From NCBI GenBank assembly GCA_037903475.1, contig JBAJFG010000549.1, positions 2,852,001-2,916,000 on the forward strand: a DNA stretch of 64,000 nucleotides, read 5' to 3'. A program made the translations under genes and the position numbers. The DNA is from Ancylostoma caninum (taxonomy: Eukaryota; Nematoda; Chromadorea; Rhabditida; Ancylostomatidae). The notes under the pieces were generated by a model. It was not told the origin of the DNA. It did not search any database and saw nothing but the letters and a program-made list of their open reading frames with translations. This document shows, one piece after another, positions 61,992-64,000 of the stretch (positions within the stretch are counted from its first letter, which is position 1; each line of letters starts with the position of its first letter).

Positions 61992-64000
61992 CTGAAATCT
62001 ACGGTATTTCATGGACATCACGTATACAAACATCATAAGCATCCGTGATATACAGTTAGTTCTACATTTGTTTACTTGTTTATTTATTTAGAAGCAAGAG
62101 GGGGCGCTACATCAAAACAGCATTGTTAGGGAAACCAAGTTACAGAGCCATCCATATCCTGTAAATCATTTGAGATGTAGTTCAACGGATATTTTTCAGG
62201 ATTATTGTAATTGAATGATTCATTAATGTACTTCTATCAGTGTAAGATAATGACAATTGTCCCCTCTATTATTTTTATTCTTGCAAATAAATCTTGCCAG
62301 TAAACCATCTAAAGTGCACGAGGCACAAGGCTGCTGACGCGATGATGAGGGCAGATCCAGGATATTCCGAGGTCACAGCGATTGGGAAGCAATAACAGCA
62401 GCAGTTGTATGTCTGAGAGGTCTTTGCAGACGTTACAGCGGTTTTTATGGAGCATATTCTTCAAGAAACGTCTGGCATGGGATATGTAATAGTGATGTGA
62501 AGACGAACTGCGGTTCCGCAGAGGACATTGTGGGATTCGTTCCTTTTCCCATCTTACCCAGAGGCTCCTAAACTTCGCTACGCATAGCTGAACATATTCT
62601 CGCTCGCGTGTACGTAGGCCAGTATTCGGGAACTTCTAGAAAACTTATTCTAATTGAGAAATTCTAAGTCCTCTTTGTTTAGTGCTGTTGTTAGCTCTTG
62701 CACATCAAAGGCATCACTCATTCATCATCAAGATTTTAGCGTCACTTGCGTTTTCGCCCACATTGGGTGCAAGAACACTAAGCAGTTCTACAAGAACTCA
62801 TGGAAAATCTGTTTTTGAATGTTTCTAGTCCACTGCGTTACACCAAGCTGTTTGCACGGATCGGGTGCTTCGAAAAGTCTATGATGCTGCCTTTTCCGTC
62901 ACGTATTTTCTCTACGCATTTGGAAACTCATATGATTTTGAGCGTTCTAGAGTTAAAAGGAGCAGAAATTTCAAAATGTGAGAATGTATGCCATTTAGAC
63001 GTACCTATGGACAAAAATAACAAAATCATAGAGTAAAAAGGGGAAGAAGAAGTAATGCAGACACACAACATACGCAGCAAGAGAGACCAAATTGGATGAA
63101 AGATGAAGTTAACTAAGTCCTGCACAGCAACAATTGAAGGTAAAAAGGCTTATACGGTCTGAGAGTGGAAGGATAAAGTACGAAAAACAGACCTTATCAT
63201 AGTAAAACTGAGTGATTGGAGGCGAAAGGTGCAGATCCGTGCCAATTGTGTTGCCTCTTGTCATTTTGTTTTGTTCGCGCACGTTTATTCAATGTTTCAT
63301 GAACCAAAAGCAATATGAAGCATAGTGGAGTGAAAAATGGAGTCTTTTATGAACACTGCATTAAGATAACGGAAACAGGGAGATTTTTCTAGATTTCAGG
63401 ATATTAACTACATTTTTCTTTCGTATTCATTATCTAATACTTATCTCAATCACCACATGATTGTTCACGTTTTTGAGAATTATTTTATACATAGTTCTCA
63501 TAATTGCATCTATATATTATATTTCGCTCAGCTCTCACCGGAGTTGAGCATTACCAGCAGGATTAACTTCATGAAGAAAGACCGTAGTTCTGCGCATCCA
63601 CATTAAGCTAAATCTACACCTGGGTATTCAAAAGCACTCACGTTCGGGCATCATTTGAGCAGGTTGTACAGTAGAATAGAAGGCTGAAAAAATTACGAGC
63701 TACTGTAACAGTAGTCGAAAACGAGGACATTATACGCAACATCACAAAGGAGGCAATAGCTTCGAAAGAGATGTACAGTGGTATATGCAAGCGTAGAAGA
63801 CACATCACTTGGTAAGAAAAACAAAAAAAAAATGGGCCACGTTTGAGAATTCATGAGGATTTGTGGATATTTTCTGGATGCACTCGCATAGTGGATCTAT
63901 ACTACTGTATCGTCCATCTAACTCAAATTTCGAACTTACTTATCATATCCTTCCAGACCAAAGAGGCAGATCTGTAGAGAGGACGTGCTATGAACCCAGG
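61992..64000. other. Upstream flank of the membrane protein gene; otherwise nothing seen
   Basis: It contains the possible extra exon at about 62304-62440 (minus strand). The 78-codon plus-strand ORF at 62800-63036 has no recognisable feature. From 63037 to the window end I see no gene or repeat. Confidence 0.5.

Noticed and set aside
1..64000. CRISPR arrays, rRNA, spliced-leader RNA, snRNA and intact tRNA genes
   Set aside because: Looked for characteristic repeats and motifs by eye; only the two degenerate tRNA-like segments at 2291-2512 were found.

Overview
This window looks like nuclear DNA of a parasitic strongylid nematode, probably hookworm-like. The reasons are short introns with TTTTCAG-type acceptors, a nematode cuticle collagen, nematode-style orthologues (threonyl-tRNA synthetase, LACTB2, a neprilysin-family protein), a decayed mariner copy, and many small terminal-inverted-repeat (TIR) elements lying in and between genes. 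Species cannot be fixed from the sequence alone. Protein names below come from motif recognition; no database search was run. I built exon models by hand from splice sites and reading phase.

Layout. (1) 113-4784 (+): 3' part of an M13 (neprilysin) family gene whose zinc ligands and catalytic residues are replaced although the frame is intact. One intron is almost entirely a 1.26-kb TIR element. (2) 6674-10677 (-): LACTB2-type metallo-beta-lactamase ribonuclease, nine exons. (3) 13221-18237 (+): complete threonyl-tRNA synthetase, 20 exons, divergent from LACTB2. (4) 19681-21340 and 29236-35860 (+): two tandem paralogues of an unrecognised type I membrane protein family (signal peptide, coiled coil, conserved transmembrane exon), separated by about 8 kb of repeat-rich DNA. 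(5) 38.7-39.6 kb: weak unidentified exon-like ORFs. (6) 39.6-49.4 kb: no convincing gene; a GC-rich island at about 41.6-42.5 kb. (7) 49820-50879 (+): cuticle collagen with TATA box and an apparent 5' UTR intron. (8) 53058-53801: mariner remnant. (9) 53.9-59.0 kb: MITEs only. (10) 59011-61991 (-): multi-pass membrane protein, 5' end uncertain.

The genes form no operon or pathway that I can see. They are independent single-copy-looking genes, apart from the tandem coiled-coil pair. The most unusual items are the fully degenerate neprilysin, the intron made of a TIR element, and the coiled-coil/TM paralogue pair. I did not find an evident new multi-gene system.
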